A DNA stretch of 64,000 nt from Granulicella paludicola (GTDB taxonomy: Bacteria; Acidobacteriota; Terriglobia; Terriglobales; Acidobacteriaceae), in assembly GCF_025685545.1 (NCBI RefSeq), contig NZ_JAGSYC010000025.1:310001-374000 (forward strand). The letters are read 5' to 3'. The notes below the pieces were generated by a model. That model had not been told where the DNA came from. It ran no database searches and saw only the letters and a program-made list of their open reading frames with translations. Each line of letters opens with the position of its first letter. Position 1 is the stretch's first letter. Positions 40,844-48,819 of the stretch are shown piece by piece. The position numbers and the translations under genes were made by a program.

Positions 40844-42145
40844 TCAAGCGGGCCTCATCAGGCTGAGTACCGTCTCGACGACGTGAGCAATGGGCGAGCC
40901 GTCGGAGCGCAGCTTGGTGCGTACCTGCTCGAGCGCGTCCATCTGCGCCGCCCGCTCCGGAGAGTCGGTGAGAAGTGGCCCCAGCGCGTTGGCGACGTTT
41001 GCAGCGGTGAAGCGGGACTGCAGCAGTTCGGGAACAATACGTTTGCCTGCAATCAGGTTCACCATGCCGACCGGCGCGTTGCCGTCACTATCGTGCGGGG
41101 CTGGAAGCTCGGGCGGATACTCGACCAGCTTCTTCGCGAGCGCGAAGGTAAGCGCCGAGACCCTATAAACGACGACAAAGGGATTGCCGACGATGGCTGC
41201 CAGCACCGTTGCGGTACCGCTGGCGACGACAGAGGCGCGGGCGTGATGCAGCGCCTCGCGCGCATCGGGAACCAGTGTAAGGCGCGGTCGCGGAAGATTG
41301 GGATCGTGCTCGGTGGCGCCAAAGTAGCGGAGGTGCTCGGCATCGAGCGTGGAAATGTAATCGCGCAACGCCTGTGGCTGAATGGTGCTTGCGACGGGCA
41401 AAAGGAACTCGTAGCGTGTGTAGGCAGTCGGGTCGCGAGGCGCGGTGGTATTGCCGCCGTCGAAGGTGGTGTATGCCGCAGAGGCGCTGAAGAGGTCGCT
41501 GATTGCAAGCTCATGGAGCGCGGGCAGGTTGGACCGAATCTCCTTCCAGCGGCTACCCGGCAGCAGAGCGATCCAGGTACGTTCGGGATCGAGGCCATAA
41601 CATGCAGCGTAGTCCACGCGAGAGAGTGCCGGTGGCGCGGCTGCTGCGGCAAGAGGATGCCCGACGAAGGTCGCGTCGACCCCTCGGTTGCGGTAAAAGG
41701 TCTCCTCGAAAGGAAAGATGACCAGCATCCGCGAAACGCGCTCCTGCACCCAGCGCAGACGGCTGCGTTTCCATGCCCACAGCTGAGGCGAGACGAACCA
41801 GACGACAGGAACACCGAGCCGATGCAGGTTTTTTGCGAGGCGAAAGTTGACGTCCGGGAAGTCGATCAGCACCGCGACATCCGGTCGCTCCGCCTTGATG
41901 CCGGCAACGAGCTTACGGTATTGGCGATAGATGAAGGGCGCGTGCCGAATGACCTCGGTGATTCCCATGTGCGCGACATCTTCGGCGCGAACGATGCGCT
42001 GCTGTCCGGCAGCCTCCATCTGGATACCGCCCAGCCCAAAGAAGTGAGCCGCTGACTGCTGTTGGCGCAGAGCTGTGATGATGGCAGCGCCGTAGGCGTC
42101 TCCGGACGCTTCGCCAGCAGAGAGGAAGATGCGCGGATTGGGCAA
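40844..42145 (-). CDS. lpxB: Lipid-A-disaccharide synthase
   Basis: This is a 433-residue inner-membrane-associated GT19 glycosyltransferase that condenses UDP-diacylglucosamine with lipid X in lipid A synthesis. It opens IFLSAGEASGDAYGAAI, has the family motif VVWFVSPQLWAWKRSRLRW and FVGHPLAAA, and later GTATVLAAIVGNPFVVVYR. The start is a TTG with no clear ribosome site; the conserved N-terminus begins only four residues later, so the start cannot be far off. It shows that the organism makes lipid A. The gap to the divergent gene at 42191 is 45 bp and must hold both promoters. Confidence 0.95.
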   Translation of the reverse strand: MPNPRIFLSAGEASGDAYGAAIITALRQQQSAAHFFGLGGIQMEAAGQQRIVRAEDVAHMGITEVIRHAPFIYRQYRKLVAGIKAERPDVAVLIDFPDVNFRLAKNLHRLGVPVVWFVSPQLWAWKRSRLRWVQERVSRMLVIFPFEETFYRNRGVDATFVGHPLAAAAAPPALSRVDYAACYGLDPERTWIALLPGSRWKEIRSNLPALHELAISDLFSASAAYTTFDGGNTTAPRDPTAYTRYEFLLPVASTIQPQALRDYISTLDAEHLRYFGATEHDPNLPRPRLTLVPDAREALHHARASVVASGTATVLAAIVGNPFVVVYRVSALTFALAKKLVEYPPELPAPHDSDGNAPVGMVNLIAGKRIVPELLQSRFTAANVANALGPLLTDSPERAAQMDALEQVRTKLRSDGSPIAHVVETVLSLMRPA

Positions 42146-42190
42146 AGTCGCGATAGGGATAGTTTAGCCGGTTGGCGTTAGGATGTTGCC

Positions 42191-42847
42191 ATGGTCGATA
42201 AGCGGCAGGCCTTCAAAGCAACACTGGAACGTGGTCTGGAGGGTCTCGGATGGACGGTGGTCCGTGTGCCTTTCGATCCGCATACGGTATGGAAGACGAT
42301 GGTGCGCCTGCGTGTCTGCGGCATGGTGAACGGCGTTGCGTTCCGTACGTCCCTGTTTCCTCTTGCCGGTGGTGGCTTATGCCTGATGCTGAATAAGCAG
42401 GTATTGCGTGAGGCAGGGCTAAGGCTCGGCGACGTGGCCAAGATCGAGGTGCAGGCCGACCTGGAGCCTCGCCCCGCAGAGCTGCCGGACCATCTGGCAA
42501 TGTTGCTGGAAGAGGAGCCGGGGCTGCGCGAATGGTATGACTCCCTCAGCGAGAGCATGCGGCGGGAGATCGGGAAGTGGATCCTCGGGGTGAAGAGCGA
42601 AGCAACGCAGCTGAAGCGTTGTGAGCAGATGGCCGAGCGCCTGATGTCAGCGATGGAGGGAGAACGAGAGCTGCCTCCTGTGCTGGTAGCAGCCTTCAGG
42701 CGACGTGCGAAGGCAAAGGCAGGTTGGGCGAAGATGACCGAAACGCAACGCAGGCAGCAGCTGCTGGCGATCTTCTACTACCAGAGCCCCGAAGCTCGAG
42801 AGCGACGCGTTGAGAAGCTCTGCGATGAGGCGGAGCAGCGCGCGTAG
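42191..42847 (+). CDS. YdeI/OmpD-associated family protein with DUF1905 domain
   Basis: This 218-residue cytoplasmic protein has residues about 8-95 matching the small beta-barrel DUF1905 (VRLRVCGMVNGVAFRTSLFP then LRLGDVAKIEVQAD), and residues about 100-215 matching the helical YdeI-type region (LREWYDSLSESMRREIGKWI, with a second copy-like KAKAGWAKMTETQRRQQLL). AGGA lies 7 nt before the ATG. Family members are widespread and poorly characterised, with links to stress and antimicrobial tolerance. It converges with the half-size permease gene, 13 bp away. Confidence 0.75.
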   Translation: MVDKRQAFKATLERGLEGLGWTVVRVPFDPHTVWKTMVRLRVCGMVNGVAFRTSLFPLAGGGLCLMLNKQVLREAGLRLGDVAKIEVQADLEPRPAELPDHLAMLLEEEPGLREWYDSLSESMRREIGKWILGVKSEATQLKRCEQMAERLMSAMEGERELPPVLVAAFRRRAKAKAGWAKMTETQRRQQLLAIFYYQSPEARERRVEKLCDEAEQRA

Positions 42848-42860
42848 GAAAGCCTTTTTC

Positions 42861-43229
42861 CTACTTCGTGAAGAAGAGTTTGGCGGCGACGATGACCAGT
42901 AAAGCTGCGAAGCCCCGGCGCAGTACGATGGCGGGTAGATGCTGTGCCCAGGTGCCACCAAACCATCCACCGACGGCAAAGCCGATGGCGACGAGCGCAG
43001 CGACTTTGATGTCGACCTGGCCGTCGCGGTAATAGGGAAGTACGGCGAAGAAGCCGACGGGTAAGAGCAGAATGGCGAGTGAGGTGCCCTGCGCCTTGAG
43101 CTGCGACATGCCGTACATGTAGGCGAGTGCGGGTATAAGCAGGATGCCTCCGCCGATGCCGATGATGCCGGAAAGAACTCCGGCGGTGGCGCCGAGTAGA
43201 AGACCACCGAAGATGTAGGCTGGGCTCAT
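42861..43229 (-). CDS. Half-size TauE/SafE-type permease (sulfite/sulfur-anion export)
   Basis: This 122-residue membrane protein has about four hydrophobic segments. It begins with the TauE/SafE motif GVLSGIIGIGGGILLIPAL; full members have about 250 residues and two such halves, so this one should work as a dimer. GAGGAG sits before its ATG. It lies 12 bp after the rhodanese gene in the same operon, next to a persulfide dioxygenase. Export of sulfite or thiosulfate formed during sulfide oxidation is the likely role. Confidence 0.8.
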   Translation of the reverse strand: MSPAYIFGGLLLGATAGVLSGIIGIGGGILLIPALAYMYGMSQLKAQGTSLAILLLPVGFFAVLPYYRDGQVDIKVAALVAIGFAVGGWFGGTWAQHLPAIVLRRGFAALLVIVAAKLFFTK

Positions 43230-43241
43230 GCAAAACTCCTC

Positions 43242-43757
43242 TTATAGCTGGCTGGCTGCATTCGCTGGCGTGGTGGCGCGAGAAGCGACCCGGTTCCAGG
43301 GTAGGCGAGCGAGTAATGAGGCCATCATACAGATGTCGCTGACACCGGCGAATACCAGGCCTGCGCCAACCAAGGCAGTGGCGAACAGAAAATAACGAGA
43401 GAGTTCGAACGCGAGTAGCAGGGTGACCAAGACGAGCGAGCCCGCGACGATACGGATCTGGCGCTCCATGGACCAGGGACGGCGTTCGAGCCGGGAGAGT
43501 GGCTTGCCGTTGGCTGTCCAGGCATCGATGCCTCCGGGCAGAACGGTGAGCTGCTGGAATCCGAGATCTGTGAGTTGATCTTGTGCCATTTGCGCCCGTC
43601 GACCAGACTTGCAAACGAGCAGCAGCGCTTCGTCTCGGCGCCAATTCGTTGCGCGCGATTGAAGGGTAGCGAGGGGTATGTTCTCTGAGCCGACTATATG
43701 TCCGTTGGCAAACTCGGCGTACTCTCGAACGTCGATAAGACGCTGTGGCTTCTGCAT
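43242..43757 (-). CDS. Rhodanese-DUF2892 membrane sulfurtransferase (YgaP-like)
   Basis: This 171-residue protein has residues 1-95 forming a rhodanese domain (RLIDVREYAEFANGHIVGSE) with the active Cys in LLVCKSGRRAQMA. Residues about 105-165 contain two membrane helices of the DUF2892 type (RIVAGSLVLVTLLLAFELSR, FLFATALVGAGLVFAGV), so the catalytic domain is held at the inner membrane. The start leaves only seven residues before the rhodanese core, so the ATG at 43757 is fixed. No ribosome site precedes it; the promoter at 43758-43795 predicts a leaderless mRNA. It would transfer sulfane sulfur from persulfides, and is followed by the half-size permease. Confidence 0.88.
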   Translation of the reverse strand: MQKPQRLIDVREYAEFANGHIVGSENIPLATLQSRATNWRRDEALLLVCKSGRRAQMAQDQLTDLGFQQLTVLPGGIDAWTANGKPLSRLERRPWSMERQIRIVAGSLVLVTLLLAFELSRYFLFATALVGAGLVFAGVSDICMMASLLARLPWNRVASRATTPANAASQL

Positions 43758-43795
43758 AGATTGACTATATCGCCATATGGGAATATAGTCAATCC
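43758..43795. promoter_or_regulatory. Mirror-symmetric divergent promoter/operator giving two leaderless transcripts
   Basis: GATTGACTATAT (43759-43770) and its exact complement (43783-43794) flank a 12-nt centre holding CCATATGG (43773-43780). On the plus strand TTGACT (43761-43766), 17 nt and TATAGT (43784-43789) form a good -35/-10 pair, and 6 nt later comes the A of the arsR ATG (43796). By symmetry the minus strand has TTGACT (43792-43787), 17 nt, TATAGT (43769-43764) and 6 nt to the A of the rhodanese ATG (43757). Both ATGs are equidistant from the centre at 43776.5. An ArsR dimer bound here would cover both promoters. Confidence 0.85.
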
Positions 43796-44152
43796 ATGGA
43801 AAACACTGAGATGAGCGACAAGATGCTCGCGTTAGTGGCGAGCCGGTTCAAGACGCTGGGTGAGCCTTTGCGGCTGCGCATACTGCAGCAGCTTGAAAGC
43901 GGCGAGAGGACGGTTACGGCGCTGGTGGAAGCGGTAGGCGGGAACCAGCCGAACGTGTCCAAGCATCTGTCGATACTGCACGAAGCAGGGCTGGTGAGCC
44001 GGAGACGCGAGGGGACATCGGTGTTATATGGTATCGGTGATCCCATGGTGTTCAAGCTCTGTGAACTCGTGTGCCGGCGGGAGACCAAGCGCGGGGCGCG
44101 CGAGTACGCCGCCTTAGTTGGCGGAGTGAAGATCAGTGGAGCGAAGCGATGA
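43796..44152 (+). CDS. ArsR-family repressor, probable persulfide/thiol sensor
   Basis: This 118-residue winged-helix protein has SRFKTLGEPLRLRILQQLES then the recognition region VGGNQPNVSKHLSILHEAGL and a wing VSRRREGTSVLYGI. C89 and C93 lie in the last helix (LCELVC); no other Cys is present, so the classical arsenic CxC sites are absent. ArsR proteins of the BigR/SqrR type sense persulfides through two Cys, and the gene partners here favour that. It overlaps the dioxygenase gene by 4 nt (ATGA). No ribosome site precedes the ATG, in line with leaderless translation; an in-frame ATG at 43811 is a less likely start. It should repress both arms of the divergon, including itself. Confidence 0.88.
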   Translation: MENTEMSDKMLALVASRFKTLGEPLRLRILQQLESGERTVTALVEAVGGNQPNVSKHLSILHEAGLVSRRREGTSVLYGIGDPMVFKLCELVCRRETKRGAREYAALVGGVKISGAKR

Positions 44153-45486
44153 AGATCGAACGGTTTGAGGTAGAGGGGCTTGCGCAGTACTCGTATGTGG
44201 TGAGCGACGGTGGCGAGGCGGTGGTGGTGGATGCGATCCGCGACGTGGAGCGCTATCTGACGTATGCCGCGCGGGAAGGGCTGAAGATTACGGCGGTGCT
44301 CGAGACGCATATCCATGCGGACTTCGCGGCCGGATCTTGCGAACTGATCGCGAGAACAGGAGCAACTTTGGCGGTGAGTGCCTATGATGCGGGGGAGCGT
44401 TATGTCTATGCGATGCCGCACCGGGCGCTGCGCGAGGGTGATGCTGTGCGAGTAGGTAATGCTTTTCTGAGGGCGACGCATACGCCTGGGCACACACCGG
44501 AGCACTTGTCGTTCCTGCTCTATGAAGAAGGTGCGAGTGAGCCGGTGGCTCTGTTCAGTGGGGACTTCCTGTTCGTAGGATCGCTGGGCCGGCCTGATCT
44601 GCTAGGTGAGGACGCGAAGCTGGAGCTGGCGCGGGCGATGTATCGCAGTGTGCAAGCGGTGAAGACGTTGCCGGATAAGGTGAAGATTTATCCAGGGCAT
44701 GGGGCCGGGTCGCTCTGCGGGGCGGGAATGAGCGAGGCTGCAGAGACGACATTGGGAGTAGAGAAGATTGCGAATCCGTTCTTCGCTTTGGGTGAGCAGA
44801 CGTTTGTGGCGGAGCTGCTGGAGTCCGTTCCTGCGTTGCCTGCGTACTATCCGCGGATGAAGTCTTTGAACGCTGCAGGAGCGGCCGTGCTGGATCTGGA
44901 GGCGGGCGCAGGTGGGATTGCGGTACATCGCGCGCACGCGATGAAGGATGTGACTTTGCTCGATGTGCGCGCAGTTTCGTCTTTTGCGGAAGGGCATGTG
45001 CCAGGAGCTGTGAGTATCGCGAGGGGAACCAGCTTTGCGCTCTGGGCTGGCTGGCTGCTCGATGCTTCGTCGCCGATTGTGCTCGTGACGGATGATGGGG
45101 ATGATGTGGAGGTGAGGCAGGCGCTATCTCGTGTGGGACTCGATCTGGTGCTTGGGCATCTCGAGGGAGGAATGAAGGCGTGGGTTGCTGCGGGGCTGCC
45201 GGTTGGAAAGACGGCTCAGGTTGAGGAGGTAGGAGAGGCCGTTGTACTGGATGTGCGCAACGATGCGGAGCGGAGCTACGGCAGCATTCCGGAGTCTCTG
45301 CATGTGATGCTTGGAGATCTCCCGCTGGCGATCGATACTCTTTCTAAGGAGAAGGCCATCGTCACGGTTTGTGAGAGCGGACTGCGGGCCAGTATCGCGG
45401 CGAGCCTGCTGGAGCGCGCAGGGTTTAGCGACGTCAGGATGCTGGAGGGTGGAATGGGGGCATGGAACCGGACACGAACGGTGTAA
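44149..45486 (+). CDS. Persulfide dioxygenase-rhodanese fusion (CstB-like)
   Basis: The start at 44149 overlaps the arsR stop by 4 nt and gives the family N-terminus MKIERFEVEGLAQYSYV, so longer frames are rejected. Residues about 1-240 are a metallo-beta-lactamase domain of the persulfide dioxygenase type: THIHADF (H54, H56, D58), TPGHTPEH (H115), SGDFLF (D139) and YPGHGAG. Two rhodanese domains follow: the first (about 255-350) has Asp-Asp-Gly in place of the catalytic Cys and is inactive, while the second (about 360-445) has C408 in VCESGLRAS. The enzyme oxidises low-molecular-weight persulfide to sulfite and/or thiosulfate. Together with the permease and membrane rhodanese it forms a sulfide detoxification set. 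Confidence 0.9.
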   Translation: MKIERFEVEGLAQYSYVVSDGGEAVVVDAIRDVERYLTYAAREGLKITAVLETHIHADFAAGSCELIARTGATLAVSAYDAGERYVYAMPHRALREGDAVRVGNAFLRATHTPGHTPEHLSFLLYEEGASEPVALFSGDFLFVGSLGRPDLLGEDAKLELARAMYRSVQAVKTLPDKVKIYPGHGAGSLCGAGMSEAAETTLGVEKIANPFFALGEQTFVAELLESVPALPAYYPRMKSLNAAGAAVLDLEAGAGGIAVHRAHAMKDVTLLDVRAVSSFAEGHVPGAVSIARGTSFALWAGWLLDASSPIVLVTDDGDDVEVRQALSRVGLDLVLGHLEGGMKAWVAAGLPVGKTAQVEEVGEAVVLDVRNDAERSYGSIPESLHVMLGDLPLAIDTLSKEKAIVTVCESGLRASIAASLLERAGFSDVRMLEGGMGAWNRTRTV

Positions 45487-45507
45487 GCGTGTCCGGCTTC
45501 ATCGAAG

Positions 45508-47541
45508 CTAGGCAGGAATACCGAGTTCCTGATCCTTGTACTGCAGTTGATAGAGCTTGAAGTAGAGACCGCGCATCGCGAGTAGCTGCTGGTGGGTGCC
45601 TTGTTCGCGCAGCTTGCCCTTGTGCATGACGAGGATGGTGTCTGCTCGCTGAATGGTGCTAAGGCGGTGGGCGATCAGCACGCTGGTGCGGCCGGTAATC
45701 ATTCGTTCGAGGGCGAGGCGGACGCGGAACTCGGTTTCTGTATCGACGGAGCTGGTGGCCTCGTCGAGGATCAGAATGCCGGGGCGATGCGCGAGGGCTC
45801 GCGCGAAGCTGATGAGCTGTTTCTGGCCGGTTGAGAGAGTTGAACCGCGTTCGAGCACGGGCTCGGCGTAACCGGAAGGCAGCGTCTTGATGAAGTCGGC
45901 GACGTTGACCTCTTCGGCTGCGTTGGCGACTTCGTCATCGGTGATCCAGCTTGAGCCGAGGCGGATGTTTTGCGCGATGGTACCGCTGAAGAGAAAGGGG
46001 TCTTGCAGGACGACACCGAAGCGGCGGCGGAGCGTAAGCAGTTCCTGTTCGCGGACATCGACGCCATCGATAAGAACTTGCCCTGCCTGCACGTCGTAGA
46101 AGCGCATCATGAGTGCGGTGATGGTGGTCTTGCCGGCTCCGGTGTGACCTACGATGGCGGCGGTCTGGTTGGGTTCGATGGTGAAGCTTACGCCACGGAG
46201 AATCCATTCGATGTGGGCGAGAGCTGGATCGCTAGATGGGTCGGAAGGACATCGATCGAGAGCGTTCTGTTGCTCGTCGCTCAGCTGCTGGTAGGTAAAC
46301 CAGACGTTGCGGAATTCGATGCGACCTGTGCCATTGCCGAGTGTCGGCGTGGCTGGCGATTGAATCTCCGAGACGGTGTCTAGGAGTTTGAAGACGCGTT
46401 CGGAAGCGGCCATGGCGGCCTGCAGGATGTTGAACTTGTCGGATAGGTCCTGGATGGGGCGGAAGAAGCGCTGCGCGTACTGAATGAACGCGATCAACAC
46501 GCCGATGGTGACGGCGTTGCCAAAGAGGCTGTAATGCGTGATGTATCCGTGCGGCGGGACGATGTACTGATGATGCGTGAGCCATGTGAAGGTGGTCGCA
46601 TTGAGTACAGCCTTGCCGCCGAACCATAGGATCAGAGCGATGGCGATAGAGCTAATGAACTCGACGACAGGGTAATAGAGGGCGTAGGCGAAGATCGCGT
46701 CGGTCCAGGCCTGCTTGTTTTCGTCGTTAATGTTGGAGAAATCGTTGAAGGCGCGGCGTTCGCGGTTGAAGAGTTGAACGACACCCATGCCGGAGACGTA
46801 CTCCTGCGTGAAGGCGTTGATCTTGGCCGTAGCGGCGCGCTGGCGGCGATAACTGTTGCGGACGTGCGTGCGGAAGAGCTGCGTCGCGTAGAGAATGCCG
46901 GGGATGGCGGTCAGCGTGAGCAGCGCGAGTGGCCAGTTCATCTGCAGCATGATGGCGACGATGAAAGTGAGCGCGAAAATGTCCTCGAAGATGGCGAGTA
47001 CGCCCGAGGTGAACATCTCGTTGAGCGCGTCGACGTCGGAGGTGACGCGGGTGACGAGACGACCGACCGGCGTGCGGTCGAAGAAGCCGACGGACATGCT
47101 CTGGATATGGCGGAAGATCTGGCTGCGCAGATCGAACATGATCTTCTGGCCGGTCCACTGCATCAAGTAGGTCTGGACGAACTCCAGCGCAAAAGTAAGC
47201 AGCAGCGCGCCAAGATAAAGGAAGGCGAGTTGCGTGACGCCGGTGATGGGGTCAGCCGAAAGATGGCGGCCGAGCCACGCCGGATGGCCGGAAGGCGCGA
47301 AGTAGGTATCGACTGCGACCTTGACGAAATAGGGGCCGGAGATGTCGCTGGCGGCTTTGATGACGATGCAGAGGCCGGAGATTGCGATCTGGAGCTTGTA
47401 GGGTGCGAGGTAGCGTACGAGCCGAGCCATGAGGCGCGAGTCGTACACCTTACCTACGACGTCATCTGTGGACGCGGTTGCGGCGGCCTTTTCTTTCCCC
47501 TGCTTAGGGGCTTCCTGTTTCTTGTGCTTTTCGTCGGCCAT
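45508..47541 (-). CDS. ABC exporter, fused permease and ATPase (MsbA/MdlB-like)
   Basis: This 677-residue inner-membrane half-transporter starts MADEKHKKQEAPKQGKEKAA; AGGA lies just before this ATG, and 47 upstream codons in the same frame are ignored. Six membrane helices (about 60-390) are followed by an ATPase with Walker A GHTGAGKTT, signature LSTGQKQLI, Walker B ILILDEATSSVD and the switch His in IAHRLST. An insertion around residues 275-300 (HHQYIVPPHGYITHYS) is extra relative to typical members, and a short acidic/Cys insert (NALDRCPSDPSSDPAL) precedes the ATPase core. The substrate is unknown (lipid or drug). It is divergent from hemW with 61 bp between starts. Confidence 0.92.
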   Translation of the reverse strand: MADEKHKKQEAPKQGKEKAAATASTDDVVGKVYDSRLMARLVRYLAPYKLQIAISGLCIVIKAASDISGPYFVKVAVDTYFAPSGHPAWLGRHLSADPITGVTQLAFLYLGALLLTFALEFVQTYLMQWTGQKIMFDLRSQIFRHIQSMSVGFFDRTPVGRLVTRVTSDVDALNEMFTSGVLAIFEDIFALTFIVAIMLQMNWPLALLTLTAIPGILYATQLFRTHVRNSYRRQRAATAKINAFTQEYVSGMGVVQLFNRERRAFNDFSNINDENKQAWTDAIFAYALYYPVVEFISSIAIALILWFGGKAVLNATTFTWLTHHQYIVPPHGYITHYSLFGNAVTIGVLIAFIQYAQRFFRPIQDLSDKFNILQAAMAASERVFKLLDTVSEIQSPATPTLGNGTGRIEFRNVWFTYQQLSDEQQNALDRCPSDPSSDPALAHIEWILRGVSFTIEPNQTAAIVGHTGAGKTTITALMMRFYDVQAGQVLIDGVDVREQELLTLRRRFGVVLQDPFLFSGTIAQNIRLGSSWITDDEVANAAEEVNVADFIKTLPSGYAEPVLERGSTLSTGQKQLISFARALAHRPGILILDEATSSVDTETEFRVRLALERMITGRTSVLIAHRLSTIQRADTILVMHKGKLREQGTHQQLLAMRGLYFKLYQLQYKDQELGIPA

Positions 47542-47602
47542 TGGTCCTATTTTACGAGGTCGGGCGTGGAGAGGGTTGGAGTGTGCGTGGGAGAATGGAA
47601 AG

Positions 47603-48799
47603 ATGCAGCAGGCTTCCGACAATTCGATGCTCGGGATATACGTTTCGGTGCCGTTTTGCCGGGCGAAGTGCAGCTTTTGCAACTTTGCGTCCGGGGTGGG
47701 TACTCCGGAAGCGATGGAAAGCTACGTCGAGCGACTGTGCGCGGAGATCGACGGCGCCGGGGCCAACGCGGTCTCACTGGGGGCGGAACTGCCACGGAGG
47801 GTGGATACGGTGTACTTCGGGGGCGGAACGCCTAGCCTGCTGGCCCCACAGCAACTACGGCGAATCTTTGCTGCCTTGCGTAGGAACTTTGATGTCGCAG
47901 ATGGCGCGGAGATCACCCTTGAGGCGGCGCCTGGGCAGATAGGTGATGCCATACTGGCGGAATCGCAGCGACTTGGTGTTAGCCGCGTCAGCTTGGGCGT
48001 GCAGAGTTTTATTGATCGAGAGTCTGCGTCTGTGGGGCGGCTTCATACGGAGCGCGAGTGCATACAGGAGATCGTGCGGCTGCGCGCCGAAGGGCTTATC
48101 GAGGTGGGAGCAGACCTGATTGCAGGGTTGCCGTATCAGACGGCGGAGAGTTGGGAGCATTCGCTGGAGGTGGCGACCGGCGTCGGGCTGACTCACCTGA
48201 GCGTGTACATGCTGGAGATCGACGAGGATTCGCGTTTGGGGCAGGAAGTCATCGCTGGCGGGAAGCGGTTTCATGCGCATGGGGTTCCGGCGGAAGAAAT
48301 CTCCGCGGAGCTTTACGAGCAGGCCTGCGCACGGCTGCCAAGGGCCGGTTTTACGCAGTATGAGATTTCGAACTTTGCCGGAGCGGGGCATCGCTCGCGG
48401 CACAACGTGAAGTACTGGCAACGCACGCCGTATCTTGGGTTCGGACTGGATGCTCACTCCATGCTCCGGACGACGACGGGCGCGGTGCGGTTGGCGAATC
48501 CCGATGAATTGGGCCAGTATGCCGGTGCGCAGAGTGCGCGTGAGATTAGCCGTGGCGGCGTGACCGAAGCATTTGAAGAGACGATCTTTCTTGGGTTGCG
48601 GATGGATGAGGGCGTAGATTTTCAGGGGCTGGCCGCAGCGTTCCCGAACGAGTTGACAAAGCCTTGTGCTGAAGCTGTTCGAGATTTGGTGGCGGAAGAC
48701 CTGATGACGGATGAGGACGGGCGCTGGCGACTGACGTTGCGTGGGCGGTTGGTTTCGAATGAAGTGTTTGGACGGCTCTTGGAAGGCGTGGCTGTCTGA
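47603..48799 (+). CDS. hemW: HemW-type radical SAM heme chaperone (coproporphyrinogen-oxidase-like)
   Basis: This is a 398-residue protein. The start MQQASDNSMLGIYVSVPFC has GGAAAG upstream; longer frames run into the neighbouring gene. The radical SAM cluster C19-xxx-C23-xx-C26 (PFCRAKCSFCNF), FGGGTPSLL, GVQSF and ADLIAGLPYQT are diagnostic. The C-terminal HemN-type domain (QYEISNFAGAGHRSRHNVKYW) is present. HemW proteins bind heme and deliver it to apoproteins; most annotated coproporphyrinogen oxidases of this short type are HemW. It is followed after 20 bp by the threonine aldolase gene, so they may be co-transcribed. Confidence 0.9.
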   Translation: MQQASDNSMLGIYVSVPFCRAKCSFCNFASGVGTPEAMESYVERLCAEIDGAGANAVSLGAELPRRVDTVYFGGGTPSLLAPQQLRRIFAALRRNFDVADGAEITLEAAPGQIGDAILAESQRLGVSRVSLGVQSFIDRESASVGRLHTERECIQEIVRLRAEGLIEVGADLIAGLPYQTAESWEHSLEVATGVGLTHLSVYMLEIDEDSRLGQEVIAGGKRFHAHGVPAEEISAELYEQACARLPRAGFTQYEISNFAGAGHRSRHNVKYWQRTPYLGFGLDAHSMLRTTTGAVRLANPDELGQYAGAQSAREISRGGVTEAFEETIFLGLRMDEGVDFQGLAAAFPNELTKPCAEAVRDLVAEDLMTDEDGRWRLTLRGRLVSNEVFGRLLEGVAV

Positions 48800-48819
48800 T
48801 TTGAAGTTTAGGAGAGTGG

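Noticed and set aside
40817-42055. 412-codon open frame on the plus strand opposite lpxB
   Set aside because: Antisense shadow; lpxB is unmistakable on the other strand.
42179-42190. Leaderless start for the YdeI/DUF1905 gene, like the arsR case
   Set aside because: TAGGAT sits 6 nt before the ATG, but the same bases contain AGGA at good ribosome-site spacing and there is no matching -35, so the ordinary explanation is enough.
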